Assembly (NCBI GenBank): GCA_026419785.1
Contig: JAODTK010005109.1
Span: 217,511 to 281,510, forward strand
Length of the DNA stretch: 64,000 nt
Reading direction: 5' to 3'
From: Sclerodactyla briareus
Taxonomy: Eukaryota; Echinodermata; Holothuroidea; Dendrochirotida; Sclerodactylidae
Within the stretch, counting starts at the first letter, position 1; each line of letters opens with the position of its first letter. Shown here piece by piece: positions 1 to 12,168 of this stretch. A program made the position numbers and the translations under genes. The notes under the pieces were generated by a model. The model had not been told where the DNA came from and did not search any database. It was given only the letters and a program-made list of their open reading frames with translations.

Positions 1-75
1 TGTGGTTACAAGCCAGGCAATACAGACACACATGTACATCTCACCACATGAATTCCTTTCCTCAGGATAACAAAA
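1..75 (+). repeat. Right end of a decayed R1 copy
   Basis: The window opens inside a repeat. The order GTTACAAGCC-AGGC, a CA-rich stretch, then ATGAATTCCTTTCC matches the right end of the better preserved R1 copy near 57690-57774 (GTTTACAAGC-TGGGCGTCAC, a CA run, then ATAGATTCCTCTGA). The terminal hairpin is too mutated to fold well. The rest of the element lies outside the window. Confidence 0.4.
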
Positions 76-639
76 CAATCAAACAAAAGGCTTAGTATTC
101 CTTGATTCTTTTTGACAACCTATAGCCAGACACAAGGAAAAATAGGAGATTGTACCTGCTCATTATTTATTTATTTATTAGTTTTTTTGATCTTTTTTAG
201 TTAAACTTTCAAATGGGTTACTCGGTTAGCATGTAGCTTATCTTCCCCGAGGCCCTAATAAACAATATACGTACAAACGAGTAAACGATGAAAAAACCTG
301 CTTAGCGGAGATCAGTAAAATGACATATGGTACAAAAATGTTTGAAACAATGAATGAAATGAAACGGGACAAATGACCTTGGAACTGTTTAAGAAGAGAA
401 TTAAATTGTAAACTAAACGTTTAGATTGGGAACAACATGGCCTAATATCTGATAAATATCCCATGTCCCAACCAACCAATAGGGTTCCTGTACTCTGAGA
501 AAGATACGTACTAATAAATAAAAAAATATCAATCTTTCTTAGCTGTCTTACACAGGGTACATTTGCTCCTGGTAAGGAAAGCATACCCCTAATTCCAACC
601 ATATCAGACCAAGCAAACCTTAAGGTTCACAAGGATTTT
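76..639. other. No gene seen
   Basis: AT-rich sequence with no recognisable domain, RNA or repeat unit. A 96-codon open frame on the minus strand (312-602) has no recognised family and is within chance length. Confidence 0.5.
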
Positions 640-1407
640 ATGCCTTGGCGGTGGTGACCCAAAAACCCTGATAGGGTTCAGGGTCATTATGGGGATCAGT
701 TATACCAAGTATAAACTGCCATCATCCAGGTGGGGTTGAATTAATCATGTCACAAGCCAAAGTGGCCAATATTGACTTTACACAATTCTCTCCACGACCT
801 AAAACTAAAACAACAGGGGTTCCTGTTATCCCCCTAAGAAGTCATACACCAAATTTCCACTTGATCCCACAAAACGTCCGGGATAAGCATGTTACAACGG
901 TTCAGGACTTCGACTTCTGATAAACTCTGACTTGACCCCGAAGCAACAGGTTAATGTACTCAACATGGGGAACTTGCATACTAAGTAGGCCGAGGGATTC
1001 ATCCATCAGGTTGGGGTCGAGTTATTGTGTTTACATGGCCCAAAATTGGCCAAAATATTGACTTTTCAAAAAAAAATTATTGTTTGTCATCAAAATTCAC
1101 CCCCTGACCTAAACCAAAAACAATAAGGTTCTGTACTCCCCATAAATGATAAGATATACACCAAATTTCAAATGATCTGACCATCCGTCGTTGACCTATG
1201 GAGACCTCAGATGACTCTGACCTGACCCTTAAAACAACATGGATAATGCACTCAACATGAGAAACCCATATATACCATACTATGAGCGTATCCATCCGGA
1301 TGTGGACGAGTTACATGTTCACGAGCCGGGAGTCACATACAACATAGTAACACACACACACAAACTGTCAGGACTGCATCTAGATGCCAATGACTTTGTC
1401 AAGGAAC
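640..1407 (+). repeat. R1 dispersed repeat copy, diverged
   Basis: This carries the R1 phrases in the same order as 55600-57774: AATAGGGTTC-like, CATTATGGGGA or CATGGGGAAC, ATACCAAGTAT, TCATCCATCAGG, GTCGAGTTATTGTG, TTGGCCAAAATATTGACTTT, CACCCCCTGACCTA, ACACCAAATTTC, and GACCTCAGATGACTCTGACC. The block repeats internally about twice, as in the later copies. It ends at 1372-1407 with GACTGCAT followed by ATGACTTTGTCAAGGAAC, the decayed terminal inverted repeat of the family. A short open frame at 1239-1484 is repeat sequence and not a gene. No left terminal inverted repeat is seen, so the copy is truncated. Confidence 0.75.
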
Positions 1408-2655
1408 TGCGAGTGTTGCCGTTTTTCGAGATTCAGTGGTTTGTTTCAACCAACCTGAAAGAGAGCAAATTGGTTAACAGATAATAACAGCAAAAATAAT
1501 ATTGAGGTTGGATTTAGTTTGCCAGCCCCATAGTATGCTACCAGTGATCATTATAGATGTTACAAAATTTGGGAGATGAAGGTAAACTCACACCCACAAA
1601 AGTTGCATGAAAACAGAGCAAACTTACGCTCCCAGGGACCCTGAATCTATGTAATTTTGGAAACTAAAGGTAAACATACCACCGGTTTCATTGAAAATCT
1701 AAGAAACTTTTGGATTTTGCTGAATTGTATAATTAGACTATTCAATGACGTCAGTGAACCAAAATCTTTGGTACAAGGCTAAGCGTAATCCCTAACCCAC
1801 CCCGAATCCCAAACTTAATAACACACATCATGGTACACAGGATGGGTATTACAATCTGGCAATCCTGCTGGACGATGGGCAACAAGAGATAAAAGTGTAT
1901 CAAGAGATAAACCCGGTAAAAAATATATTGAACAGTCTTTCTTGACATCGTTCAAACTGTTCAGGTTCATAGACCTTTTCGACAAATAGCATGGGATGAG
2001 GGGCAATGGGCGGATAGTTTTGATGACATTCTGGGAGACGTCACTTTCAGGCGGCAGTTTGTATTAGCATGTATTGAAAAACTTCAAACTAAATTTCAAC
2101 TATCTTTTCATTCGCTCTGCATTAATAATCTCAAAAAAAAAATTCTAAAATTTAGTATGTTGACCGACTCATTTTTACACAATTCTTTATCGTGGAAAAA
2201 ATTCGGTAAAATGTCTAGTCCGCCAAGAAAAATAGAGTTTATCGGGGAATACCATTTGGCTTCCTAGATTGCATACTTTGCCCCCTGAGCTAGGACCACG
2301 ATGCATTGCGGCGAGGAGTATTTGCGGAGACAAGGCTAATGTACCATTCCTTCCAGTCGGCACGAAGAGAGCAAGTAGATAAGAAGATTTTCACAATATT
2401 TTCGTACCTTGCTGAAAAAATTGCCACACACATGGAAAAACAGGAGTAATTTGACAGCAAAAGCTCAGGAAGAGCCCTCCAGTGTAAAGAAGAACATTAA
2501 TGTTAGTCACTGTCGTACACGCGCTGAATGACTTGTGGTAGGGATGAACATGATTTTTTTTTTAAAGAAAGCAAGTGTTGGTCATGTTTGGTAGAATATG
2601 AAGAGAGAGAGGCCATAGGCTAATTATTATGCGAATATAACAAAATGAGTGTGCT
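1408..2655. other. No gene seen
   Basis: Unassigned AT-rich sequence between an R1 copy and the hAT-like element. Open frames of 60 to 65 codons near 1751-2006 show no domain. I see no RNA gene or clear repeat. Confidence 0.45.
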
Positions 2656-4259
2656 CAGTGCTCGAAATTTACGTAGGCCCGACAGCTCGGGCTACCGACG
2701 TTTCATGCGGGCTACTAGAAACTTTGCTCCAGCTGCCCGTCGGGCTAGTGGAAAATTGCTTAAGGTCTATGGGCCTAGGCCACTAAAAAAAAAAAAAAAA
2801 CTATGACTGATCCTAAAACTCTTCAATGCCTTTTCATGAGCGGCCAATTCCCAACTCCCCCCGCCCTAAAAAGATTACCGTTTGTTGTAAGTTGTCTGTT
2901 AGTTGTGGCCTTGAGCCCGTTATTCTGTAGTGTGTAGTGTTTTGCGTAGGTCTAACTTACGTATGAACTGCCGTGCGGGCAAGGGAAATTCCGTGTATGC
3001 ACGTTATCGTGTGACAGCACAAGATGTACTGCTCTATAAGCATTGTTGGGTAATATCCGTGGGTACACGGGTTCACGAGGGGAGTGGAATGCAGCATATT
3101 CTCGCAAAAGTGTTAATATAGTTGTGTAGTACGATTCTGTTAATGTCGGTTTGAACTTTCAATAAAGACACTCATCGTTTGTTTTACTGTACTGTCTGAT
3201 GAAAATATTCAACCCGCAATTGATTAATACTTTTCTTGTATCTTGTACAATAGCAGTTGACAAATAAATGCTTTTGCATTACGCCTCGTTAATCATTTAG
3301 TGAAATGTTGTCACCGCGCAACAGCCGGATAGTCCTAAGGATTTTGCAATTGAAGGGTCGGGTAAAACATGTGACTGTGTCTAGTGGTACGTCCTATGTG
3401 AAAACAAATGTTCCCATGGTAATACCGAAGCACAGCGAATGTAGCTTGGAATAATTATTTGCAGTATCCGAGTATCGTCTGCCAGAGTTACGTTGGAAAT
3501 TGGAATTTATTATCAGAGTATAAAAATACTGCTATAATTATTCGTTCGTGGAATATTGAACACTAGCTATCAGGGATTTGTTGTCTATGATTTCATGATA
3601 TTACCCGGCTGACCGCTCGATCTCCGTGTGCGCTCGTCGCTGGCTCGCGACTGTGTGTATTCCGATCCGGTACCCTACACACACAAGTGATATGTTTAGG
3701 GAAACGGAACATACTCAGTCGCGAGTTAGCGACTAGTGTGCGCCAGCAAAACGCTATCATGATCACAACACAACTTCACTGTCTAGCAACTAGTAAAATA
3801 CCGATCACGCGGGCTCTTCGGCTTATGAAACATTTTGCTTGATGCAACTGCATTTCCTAGTAGCAATTTTCGTAAACAGCTTTCTAAAAGCAAACATTGT
3901 AACTATTCGCAAAAAGTTCCAAAAAATTCCAATAAATAACAGGGACTACATATGTGTGATTCTTATATCGTAATTTATTTTAAGCTTCTAAACAAACATG
4001 AGTCGTGGGAGGAGAAATAAAAAGTACCAAAATAGGCTACATTGTTTACATACTTGTTCGGGGATGGAATCGGCATCACCATGCGCAAAAATGGAAATAG
4101 AATTGGGTCTTTTATGCTAGCGGCCAGACGTAGTGCGCGAACGGTGGGTTCGGCCTAATAAATTTTATCAGGCTAGTCAAATTTCTGTTCGGGCTAGTGG
4201 AAATTACGAGTTAGAAGCCCGCCGGACAACTGCTGATCAGGTAGATAGTTCGAGCACTG
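2656..4259. mobile_element. Non-autonomous hAT-like DNA transposon
   Basis: The outer ends are inverted: CAGTGCTCGAA at 2656-2666 and TTCGAGCACTG at 4249-4259. Inside both ends lie several copies of CGGGCTAGTGGAAA or GGGCTACTAG, in opposite orientation at the two sides (2690-2755 and, reversed, 4170-4225). Short CAG-starting terminal repeats with subterminal motif clusters are typical of hAT elements. The element is about 1.6 kb, and its longest internal frame (2930-3121, 63 codons) has no transposase similarity, so it is non-autonomous or internally decayed. The expected 8-bp target duplication is not convincing: the left flank reads AGTGTGCT and the right flank ATGCAGTG. It would need a transposase supplied from elsewhere. 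Confidence 0.72.
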
Positions 4260-6805
4260 ATGCAGTGCTGCATTGAAAAATAATCATTTAATTATATACA
4301 TTATTTTTGGCCAAACAACAACATTTACTTTCCAAAGTGATAGATAATACATGTCAGGATACATGATTCAACTATCAAACTGGAAAATTGTGTTAATATG
4401 CTTTATCAGGTGGAAATAGCATTGATTAATTTGCCTAGTGACATATGCAAATTGCTAATTCTCATATATGTATCATTTTTTGTTTACAACATCATAAGGC
4501 AAAATGAAAAATAATTCATGTTTAGCGTCCCCATCCACCTCCTTTTTGGAGGATTCTGAAAATTCTTTTTTTTTTCTCCATTCAGGCCATAACTTTTTTT
4601 GAAAGAATATTTTGAGAGTCTAACCCATGTAATCAGTTTGCTCTTGACAAAGGAACATTTGAAGCAATGTTTTAGGTTAGTAGACCCTGTAGAACCATAA
4701 AATAAAAAGGAATAAAAGAGGCCCCTCCTCTGAGAGAGGTCAAGTGGCAAAACCCTGCTTCCAACCGCTCTTTTTCTCTTTTCAAATCTGTCTAAGTCTG
4801 GTATTTCTCATGTTGTATTTTATTTAGAAATGGTAATTATGCAATTTAAGAATGGTAGTAGTATTAGTTCGAGCTACATGTGGGACACCCATTGTATATA
4901 AACATCTTGATAAGCAATGGTGGGGTCGCCCAAAAAAAAGGAAAAAAAAAAGGGGGGCCTCCTCCTCATTTTCGGAAAAGCGGGACGGGACGCTAAAACA
5001 TGTTTTTATTTTCACTTGGCCTAATCAACCCCTATTGTCCCAAAATTTGCATTTTTATCTTCTAGACTAGTTATTCAGTTCCCCTCTAGATTAAAAGTTC
5101 ATGAAGAAGTTTTTCATTGACCCATATTTTGGTGTATATGTTTTGTTAGAATGGGAAAAACTTTTCGCCTAGGCCCTCATTGACTTTGTACAGGGACCAG
5201 TTCCACGAAACTCATTATTATTGCAAATCGCTGCTAAGCACAGCATATATATCATTGATTTTTCCACGTTGATCTGAAAGTAGACACTTTAAACAGTTAT
5301 TAGAAAACCTTGTCTCACCCATGTCTCAAGAGTCAAGGGGTTTGTGACAGGTAAAATTGACGTTTTAGAAGAAACTCGGTACGATTATCGAAAATCTCAC
5401 AATTTTTTTCCAAATCTAAAGCTCACTGCTTGATTATCCCTGATCTGTAAAGAAAATCAGCAGAAACTTCTGTTTTCTAAGTTTATTGCAAGATCTCCCA
5501 CAGTGTTTCTGCTATGTCACTATGACACGAGTTTGACGCAGTGAGATTTTAATTTGATGCATGGTCTTCGTGAGAGCAGGGTTAAAAGAGACTTCACATT
5601 CAAATGACATGAAAAAACATAGCCGCCTGTGCATAACTTGACTCACTCAAATTTTTAGAAGTTCGCAGAAAATGGCAGTTTTGACGCGCTGCCAAAAAAT
5701 TTAGAGGAAACACTGATCTCCCATCATGTCCCATGTCCTAGTACTGAGTCAAATTTTCTAACCATGCTAAAAAAATTACTGTCCACAAAATTGCTCCAAA
5801 ATTCTTGATATAGCTATTTCTACATTGAAACTGGACAAGAGAGTGGTATAATCTTCGGAAGTAAGTGGAAAAATAGTAAGAAATCATAAATAATTTTAAT
5901 TTGGTCAACTGGATATGACTTCTCCTCCCATATTTCTCGAATTTTGTGTGGAGTCCTATGCTAGTCAATAGCATGTTAAGTCTGTGATTTGTATTGCAGC
6001 GCTCTTGTGGTGTAGGCCTAGGCCATTTTTTGAGGGTATCTCAAAATCTGTGAATAGTCAACTTAGATTTTAGAGAGAAGGGCCATCGACCTGATTCATA
6101 GGTCCAAATCGTATAAGTTATTTGTCTCACGTTACTACTGCACAGTTGCAGGCAGGCACAAAGGTTAAACACAAAGTCATTTGTGAACGCGTAAACATAT
6201 GGCTAGGCTAAATTAGGTTAGGTTTTTCACTTACGCCATCATCATTTGCAGCCTCTTACAGGGAATGCGGCATCTTCGACCAAATTAACCTGTGAAGAGG
6301 ACAGTGCTGTTAAATATCTGGTAACTACAAAACTGATCATAATAATGCCATTTCGAAACTGAAAAAAAAAAACTGCTGTGTTCTCTGATTCGCAACTCGG
6401 TTTATCAACGACTCCATTTACGGGGTTGCCAGATGTCCAACTAATCGATCACAAAGTGCTAGGCCTGGCAGCTAGGGGCTGGACAGGGCCTGCCAGGGGG
6501 ACCTAGTAACTACTACTTAAAATTCTTCGTAAGGGTCGAGGACCACAGATTCTTCCATTGGACGCTTCCGGCGGAGTAGCCTATAAGTTTTGGAATTTGG
6601 TATAACGAAATACGAGATGATGAAAATGGTTCAGCGTTCTCGTCAGTAGCATACACAGATCTCTTCTTCTTTTTTAAACTGTTTTCACCTGATCCTACAC
6701 ATCAAACTAGGGAGATGTGGAGCAGAGCTCGAAGCCAGTAGGCCTATGGCTCATACATAGAGAAAGATAGAGAGTAGAGGTGGTCAATACATATCCTTCT
6801 CTAGG
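4260..6805. other. No gene seen
   Basis: About 2.5 kb of AT-rich sequence with short homopolymer runs. Frames at 4484-4750 and 4852-5070 are low-complexity, with lysine, serine and phenylalanine runs. No domain, tRNA or clear repeat boundary is seen. Two TAGGCCTA palindromes occur at 6013 and 6739. Confidence 0.45.
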
Positions 6806-8540
6806 GGCTCAGAAAAGGCGGCGATTTGTGTGGCGGTTGGGGGGGGGGGGGGAAGGACAAGATGAATACCATCTAAGCGGAGCGCCACCACTGGGGGGCG
6901 CGTAGCGTAAAGAAAATTTTCAGTTGGCAGACCCCCTAGATTGCAGGAAACGGCACTTACAAGGGCCTCAGGGGACAGTCAGCAGCATTCCTAACATTGA
7001 TAACAATTTTTATTTTATTTTTAGGGAAGTTCTCAAAAAATTATCGCATATGATCAATTTCAAGGTTTTGCGTTGGGTGTGTGACATTCGAATACGATGC
7101 AAGTTGAGGTTCAGTATGAATGGATCAATCGAAATGGACAATGCCACCACCACTACGTTCGCGCGAGCGCGAGATTTGCACGGAATCCAATTTGACCAAT
7201 ATCGACATTTCACTGACCACTCTCTGACCTAGCCTACGATAGGGCAGGCATGAGTTTTTACTTGTGAAAGATTACGGCCCCCGTTTTTAATTCTTTGCGG
7301 GAACCACAGGCGCATTGAAGGGACCATTTCTACTTGGAGCAAACGCTGTTCCAAATGAGTAAACACAGAAATAAAACCGAAACTGCGCGCGAAGCGAGAT
7401 CGCGCGGCGCGACGAAGATTTTACACTTTTGGACATTCCATCTCAAGAGACAGGCACTCTTTGGATATAAACTTGTCTTCACCGAAAATGTTAATCATGT
7501 CTTCGCACAAATTTTTGGCGTTCCGGGCCGATATTCGTTGACTATTTTATGGGGTTTTCCACCGACCACCCGTTTGCCTGACCCCTAGTAAGCGTAAGCA
7601 CCGGTTGCGCAACCAACTTTCAAAAAAGGGCGCACCCATAAATTCATTGCCGAATACTCTATTTTAACTTTGAAGATAGGAACATAGTTTGCAAAAACAA
7701 TTCCATAGGTCCCGCCAGGTGGTAGAACTTAGGCCTCATCGCCCCAAACATTCTTCCCTTCAAAGACACAGAGTTTACACTTTTGGGCATCAGTCCATCA
7801 ATATTCAGGCAATATTTGGACTTCACTTTTGGCCAGCCTTTCTTTCACTTGAATTTGAATCTGTCTTTCTGACAACGTAATTTGGGGCGTTCCCTGGTTG
7901 CATTTTCGATGCGCACCGTGTGCCCTCATGTGATGTATGTGCACAGCTAGCTAGTGCACTAAACTTTCAAACAGTGGTCGCACCCCTAAATAAATAAATA
8001 AAAAATTCACAGATTCCCGCCAGGTGGTAGACCTACCCCCGTTGTCTCAACCCCCTTACTCAAGATAGCGATTTGGATTGCAACGTCATGAAGGAGAGGG
8101 ACAAACCTTAAGCGGGTGAAGCTCAGTCTTATGGCAACGAAGGGATTGGAGGAGAACGATTCTTCTCATTGATAATTGAGTACAACCCAGAGTAATTCAG
8201 GCATTTTGTGTTAAGGAGCATCATATGTCTGCAGAAGGCCACATCATAGGTCTGAACACATACCGAACCCATGAAATAGCGCGCGCAGGCGCGCCAACAA
8301 ATTTCGAAAATGGAGCACAGAATTCCATCAACTAGATAATGTAGGTCATCATGCATTTGTTTAACAAACATGGCTGTGTGGAATGTCGGATACAGTGTCA
8401 GGCGAAATAGCAGTCGGGCCCCAATATTGGGGGGGACAAAATGCATTGCGTCCCCCCAACCCCAATATTGGGGGAACGCGTACCCCCCCTCGTCCCCCCC
8501 ATGATCGGCCGCATTGGGCTCATATGATCTCCCGACAGTT
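6806..8540 (+). repeat. R2 dispersed repeat, copy 1
   Basis: This aligns by eye over its whole length with 9855-11300 in the same orientation. Shared landmarks, in order, are AGGGGC near the start, GGCGATTTG, GACAAGATGAATAC, TCTAAGCGG, GGCGCGTAGCGT, CCCCTAGATTGCAGGAA, TCAAGGTTTTGCG, ACGATGCAAG, CACAGGCGCA, CTTTCTGACAACG, AATGAAGGAG-like, GCATCATATGTCT, and finally a C-rich end CGCGTACCCCCC with CATGATCGGCCGC. Part of the family also occurs at 21660-21890 (reversed), near 27275-27340, and at 47880-47970. The G run at 6841-6852 and the CCCCAATATTGGGG palindromes near 8420-8480 belong to it. No coding frame runs through it. Confidence 0.75.
7600..8055 (+). repeat. Internal duplication within R2 copy 1
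   Basis: Two blocks inside R2 resemble each other. Block one (about 7610-7745) reads AACTTTCAAAAAAGGGCGCACCC, then GTCCCGCCAGGTGGTAGA-like sequence. Block two (about 7965-8050) reads AACTTTCAAACAGTGGTCGC, then TCCCGCCAGGTGGTAGACCT. They are spaced about 350 bp apart. R2 copy 2 has the same pair, so the duplication predates dispersal. Confidence 0.65.
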
Positions 8541-9319
8541 TCTCAAATATTGTTCGATAGGGCCTTGAACTGATGGACGGATTTTCACTACCTGATCCAG
8601 GAAGACTTAAATCATGCCACGTCGTATATCTACAACTCTGTGCCTGATGTTAAGCCTGCTGTCGCCTATTTTTTTTTATAAATCTTGAAGGAATGACCCC
8701 GGGCTACATTCACTCAAGTAACGGAAGAAGGAAAGAAAAAAAACTTGGATAAACTTTTTCACAGCTATATCATGTCACCCTGAACTCGAGTTGGTACGTG
8801 AGATGGTATGAGGGGAGTGACACAAATCTGGAACTATCTTTGTAAACATAACATTCTTTGTACATATCTTTAGGTATTAAATACGGTGACCACGGTGCCC
8901 GGACCTTGAATGCAGTTTATAGATTGTGGAACAGAACAAGAAGAGAGAGATATGGAGAACCCCAGAATAATTTTGTCCCTTCTTTTTGTAAAAGTATTGT
9001 CCGTTTTATCATTCAAACACGCAATGAGTGTGTGGCCCGGTTTTTTTAGCACATGCTGGCAATAGCTATTTTGTTGTTAATTAGAATGCCTAAATCCTAA
9101 TTATCTTCCCTCGTCGTAGTGCAAATTTCATATTCTTCCATGAAGTATGATCATTGTGTTAAAAATTCGAAAGACCTGCGAGGAGGCACGCACACTTTTC
9201 CGGATTGAATAACTATCGCCATTCGGAATGCCCAGTTAGACAACTTGTGTAGATCTTGCCTGTAACTGAAATCGTTGCTTTTACAGTTAAATACAGTTGA
9301 TGCCTATCATCCTCCCTTA
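8541..9319. other. No gene seen
   Basis: Sequence between R2 copy 1 and a LINE relic. Overlapping 60 to 63 codon frames near 8858-9052 have no domain. Nothing else is recognisable. Confidence 0.4.
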
Positions 9320-9790
9320 CCTCCGTTTGTCGATCCAAACTTCAAAACAATACTATCAATGAAATCATCCAAGTCATTAATAATACACCAAAAAATGAGC
9401 TGGTCCTAGCACGGAGGCCTTGAGGCACACCGCTAGATCAAAAGAGTTGCCAAATCGGATCCAGCAACGTTTAACACGTAACGGTTATCAAGCAATTCTG
9501 AATCCAAAAAGAGACTATACCGTTATACCATGACTTTCCAACTTCTAAATAAGGCGAGAGAATGAGGCACGTTATCGAAAGCTTAATTACTGATGCCAGC
9601 TTCCAAGGGAAGAAGTGGGTAAAATAATAATCAGACTGTTGTAAAAAATTAAATTGCCCAGCTAGCCGTGGTATTTGTACCTAACATATTTTTTATAGTG
9701 TACTTTCTTGAACAATGGCATCACATTTGCACTTTTCCAATCATTAGGAACTGCATTCCGGCATGCAAAATAGGATCACAAAAAATAATT
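9320..9790 (-). mobile_element. LINE reverse transcriptase relic, CR1/L2-like
   Basis: On the minus strand, shifting frames give peptide pieces of a non-LTR retrotransposon reverse transcriptase: DWKSANVMPLFKK at about 9705-9745, then a GVPQG-SVLGPAHFLVYY stretch followed by NDLDDF across 9365-9435, then IDSIVLKF leading into a lost FADDT box near 9335-9360. These correspond to the GVPQGSVLGPLLFLxYINDL and LKFADDTK boxes of CR1/L2-type LINEs. Several frameshifts and stops break the gene, so it is long dead. It sits between the two R2 copies. Confidence 0.7.
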
Positions 9791-9854
9791 TTCAATGGTA
9801 ATGTCAACACATCTGCCAATTTCTCGAGTAGATGACCGAGTTCGTCAGCACCAG

Positions 9855-11300
9855 GGGCTTATCCAAGGGCGATTTGGGTTGGCGATTGGGGGACGGAACA
9901 AGATGAATACTTTGATGTCTAAGCGGGAGACGCGCCACAGTTGGCGCGTAGCGTTAACGGAAATTTTACGTTTCACAGAACCCCTAGATTGCAGGAACGG
10001 CACTTCCAGTGACTATGGAACGTAACAGCCATCCTATGCATATATTTAGTAACGGTCTCTCGAAAAACCTATCGCCTCAGAGATCAATCTCAAGGTTTTG
10101 CGGTTGGGTGCTTGGTGACGGTCTAATATACGATGCAAGGTGAGGTTACGGTTATGAAAGGGCCAATGGAAATGGGCAAGGACAATATTTCACTACGTTT
10201 GCGCAAAAGCGAGACGAGGATTTGGCAGGATCAATTTGACCAACGACTTGCACTGACTCCATCGTTGACCTATCACTTACATAGGCCTGATTTTCTACTC
10301 AATGACTACGGCCCACATTTTTATCTTTTGCGTACCACAGGCGCAGGGGTGGGACACTTCCAATTGGGGCCAATCTGCCAATGAGTATAACTCAGAGTAA
10401 AACCGCCATTGCGCCGAGCGCTCATGAAATTTTTGCACTTTTTGACTTTCATCGTCTAAGTCCAGGAAACCTTGGAAATAACCTTTCTTCACCTGAATTT
10501 TGAATCATGGCGTTGCCGAAATTTTGATGTCTGTCATTTCCTGGCCGAATCTCGATAGCTATTTTTTAGGGTTGCATTGCACCATATCCTTTCCCCTTAG
10601 TATGTGCACCGTGCACGCACCCCACTTTCAACAAGGGGTCGCACCATAAATTTGATTGCATGTAAGTACTCTATTTCAAATTGGCAAAATAGACCATATA
10701 TGCCGAAAAAGGGTCCCGCCAGGTGTTGACTTACCCCCTTCGCCTCGACCCTATCCTTCCCATAAAAAACAAGTTTTACACAGGATTCCTCGAAAATTCA
10801 ATATTTTGGGCTCGGCCTTTTTTACTAATTTTAAATTAAGACTTTCTGACAACGCAGGTGTGCGGTCCCTGTCCCATTTCCGAGCGCACCGTATGACCTC
10901 ATAGCGATATAGTGTGTACACCGTGCATCCAACTTTTAACAAGTGACGTGGTCCACTCTCATATTTGCCGAATAAAATCACAGCTCCCTCCAGCGGTAGA
11001 CCTACCCCGTCGCCTCGACCCTTCCACCTCCAATAGCGATGTGTATGTTGTTTATTTCTGCATGCTATCTCCAGTAGGAATCGACAACGTAATGAAGGAG
11101 TAATACCCCAAGCTGGTAATGCCAGCCTTATGCAAACGATAGTACAATCCATAGTCAATTTAAGGCTTTTTCCGTTAAGGCATCATATGTCTCACAAGGC
11201 ACATCATATTCTAAATCTCTACCGGTACATAAAATACCCGCGTCCCCCGTCCCTCCATTATCGCCGCTCTTGGCTTTATCTGCCTTCGAATTCCTCTCCA
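9855..11300 (+). repeat. R2 dispersed repeat, copy 2
   Basis: Second R2 copy, beginning CAGGGGCTTATCCAAGGGCG and ending in CGCGTCCCCCGTCCC with ATTATCGCCGC. It follows copy 1 landmark by landmark but differs by many substitutions and small gaps, so the two are not a recent duplication. Longer frames here (10751-11158 minus, 135 codons; 10133-10384 plus) do not correspond to an open frame in copy 1, which argues against coding. Confidence 0.75.
10615..11030 (+). repeat. Internal duplication within R2 copy 2
   Basis: Block one (10620-10750) reads CACTTTCAACAAGGGGTCGC, then GTCCCGCCAGGTGTTGA and CGCCTCGACCC. Block two (10925-11030) reads AACTTTTAACAAGTGACGTG, then TCCCTCCAGCGGTAGACC and CGCCTCGACCC. 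Same arrangement as in R2 copy 1. Confidence 0.65.
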
Positions 11301-12159
11301 TTTTTTAAGGTTACTGTCCTCTGTGAATAATATGTTCGATATTCCTCTTTAGTGGCGGGATCCGTAAATTCCTCTGGCTGGTTTGGTATGCTTCCCAAAT
11401 TCTCCTGAGTTAATACTCAGATACATACTTGTACAAAATGTTCAGAAAATTCGCAGCCATGACTTTCATCGCCAAACAGTTCACCATTGTCTTTCTCCCA
11501 CCTTAAGGTCCTATACCCACCCTTTTGCTTTTACAACTTTGAACTGTAACAACTGTAAAACACTTCGTCATCCACTTTTATATTCTAGCTAGTTTCTTTT
11601 ATTCCTTTAGCATCATGTTAGTTTTGTTTTGTGTATGCATTTGTTAATCTTTGCCTGGTATGCCAAATAGGCATGTCATAATTGTTATTCTGCGTGGGGA
11701 TATATACGGGCCAACCGCCACGTCTCAGTGGAACCAAGCGGCCACGATTTGGCTGTGCATGCGAAGTGGGAAAATCAGTCGAACGTGGCTGGACGCGCCG
11801 AGTGATCAGGAATAAAACTATAGCACTGATGTCTCCAAGCATGGGCCTATTAGGTCATGAGTGTCACCACATTCTCAAAAGTGGGGTGAGGGGGGTATGG
11901 GCTACATTATCAAAATTCAATATGTTCATGGAATGATAATAACATAGATACATCAGCCGGAAGGTCACTCCACTCCCCGCAGCCTTGGCATTACTAGGTC
12001 ACTTCATTGTCCTGGAAGCCCGCGACAAAAGTACACGGGCTATCTGCAATCATGCATATGAACGAGTTCGCCGAACAGGGTGTCGAAGACCAAGGGTAGA
12101 AATAGCACTGGCCTGCCCATTGATGCCTTCAGCAACAGACCATTGCATTATGTTTCTTA
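11301..12159. other. No gene seen
   Basis: Unassigned stretch. Opposed frames at 11618-11842 and 11682-11936 overlap and cannot both be real; neither shows a domain. Confidence 0.4.
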
Positions 12160-12168
12160 CGATCGACC
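12160..12168 (+). repeat. Target-site duplication, left copy
   Basis: CGATCGACC immediately precedes the left terminal inverted repeat at 12169. The same nine bases follow the right terminal repeat at 12910-12918. Confidence 0.85.

Noticed and set aside
10751-11158. 135-codon minus-strand ORF
   Set aside because: It lies inside R2 copy 2, and the aligned region of copy 1 has no matching open frame.
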